A stretch of DNA of 64,000 nucleotides from Rhizobium sp. CF122 (GTDB taxonomy: Bacteria; Pseudomonadota; Alphaproteobacteria; Rhizobiales; Rhizobiaceae). The position numbers were made by a program, and so were the translations under genes. Shown piece by piece: positions 63,690-64,000 of this stretch. The DNA lies in contig NZ_AKKA01000072.1 of the NCBI RefSeq assembly GCF_000282035.1, positions 1 to 64,000 on the forward strand, read 5' to 3'. The notes below the pieces were generated by a model. The model saw only the letters and a program-made list of their open reading frames with translations, was not told the origin of the DNA and did no database searches. Every line of letters begins with the position of its first letter. Positions within the stretch are counted from its first letter, which is position 1.

Positions 63690-64000
63690 CCCTTGACGCC
63701 GCCGCTGGTCAGCCCGGAAATCAGGGCTCGTTGCATGACAAGACCAACCAGCACCGGGGGCAGGGCGGCAAGCACGCCGGCGGTTGCGATCAGTCCGTAA
63801 TCGGAGACACGGCCACCGGCGAGGTCGGCAATGGCAACCGTGAGTGTCTTGGCGCGCTGGTCGGAGGTGAAGAGCAGCGCATAGAAGAACTCATCCCAGC
63901 CGAGCAGGAAGGCAAACAGCGCCGAGGTTGCGACGACCGGCATGGCGAGCGGCAGGGTGATGATTTTCCAAGTCTGGAGCAGACCCGCGCCGTCGATCAT
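63686..64000 (-). CDS. Carbohydrate ABC transporter permease (MalG-like), C-terminal part
   Basis: Only the last 104 residues are in the window. DGAGLLQTWKIITLPLAMPVV is the cytoplasmic EAA loop of CUT1 permeases, followed by helices SALFAFLLGWDEFFYALLF and LIATAGVLAALPPVLVGLVMQR and the GLTSGGVKG ending. The gene continues to the right. Its stop overlaps the SIS gene start, and with the ATPase at 60674 it belongs to one importer. Confidence 0.93.
   Translation of the reverse strand: MIDGAGLLQTWKIITLPLAMPVVATSALFAFLLGWDEFFYALLFTSDQRAKTLTVAIADLAGGRVSDYGLIATAGVLAALPPVLVGLVMQRALISGLTSGGVKG

Noticed and set aside
1-64000. CRISPR arrays, tRNA or rRNA genes
   Set aside because: No regularly spaced repeats and no cloverleaf or rRNA-like sequence were found by reading both strands.

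Overview
The window looks like an alphaproteobacterial, rhizobial-type (Rhizobium/Sinorhizobium/Agrobacterium relatives) replicon. Support comes from a eukaryotic-type glutamine synthetase II gene next to a DUF2735 gene, a NadQ-type regulator with nadABC, RirA-type iron boxes (TGA-N9-TCA), HutC- and iol-type catabolic operons, several ABC uptake systems, and decayed IS630, IS5 and Tn3 pieces. No rRNA, tRNA, CRISPR array or replication origin was seen.

Layout. 1-2581 (-): start of a large secreted animal-type haem peroxidase. 2582-3331: hairpin and transposase/recombinase debris. 3332-5062: DUF2735 gene and glnII with a sigma-54-type promoter. 5303-9861: a compact RiPP-type locus made of a BTAD/TPR regulator, a 43-aa candidate precursor, a YcaO protein, a TfuA protein and an 89-aa unknown. 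9892-15474: XRE regulator and a divergent HlyD / double-ATPase / permease exporter that may serve the RiPP locus. 15582-23180: nadQ, a small secreted protein preceded by a C11 tract, a GH3 glycosidase, and nadABC with two palindromic operators. 23248-30888: a PhnD-like protein, then a GntR/HutC regulator with a polar amino-acid ABC transporter, a histidine ammonia-lyase homologue that lacks the Ala-Ser-Gly MIO motif, and a covalent-flavin amine oxidase.

30900-47004 is a nested Tn3-family island. Inner element 30900-42696 has 38-bp ends and carries an iron-regulated siderophore locus: SbnI-like serine kinase, SbnH-like decarboxylase, SbnA-like synthase, opine dehydrogenase, one IucA/IucC synthetase, MFS exporter, binding protein, a collapsed permease/ATPase remnant and a TonB receptor. 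This enzyme set fits, step for step, a route to a rhizobactin-type aminopolycarboxylate (lysine, ethylenediamine bridge, carboxyethyl group, hydroxy-acid cap). I consider this the most exciting system in the window. The element abuts the truncated tnpA of a second Tn3 element whose cargo is two DUF1254 genes, one with a 1-nt frameshift.

47111-60520: a LacI-regulated inositol (or inositol-derivative) operon with its own ABC transporter, iolH, a MocA-type dehydrogenase, two further TIM-barrel proteins, a small ABM protein, iolC-DUF2090, iolD, iolB and a frameshifted iolI-like remnant. 60674-64000 (-): a sugar ABC transporter fused by overlaps to a SIS deglycase/isomerase-like gene and a PfkB kinase, the arrangement of Amadori-compound (fructosamine-type) catabolism.

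Functions are inferred from motifs and gene context only; no database search was possible.
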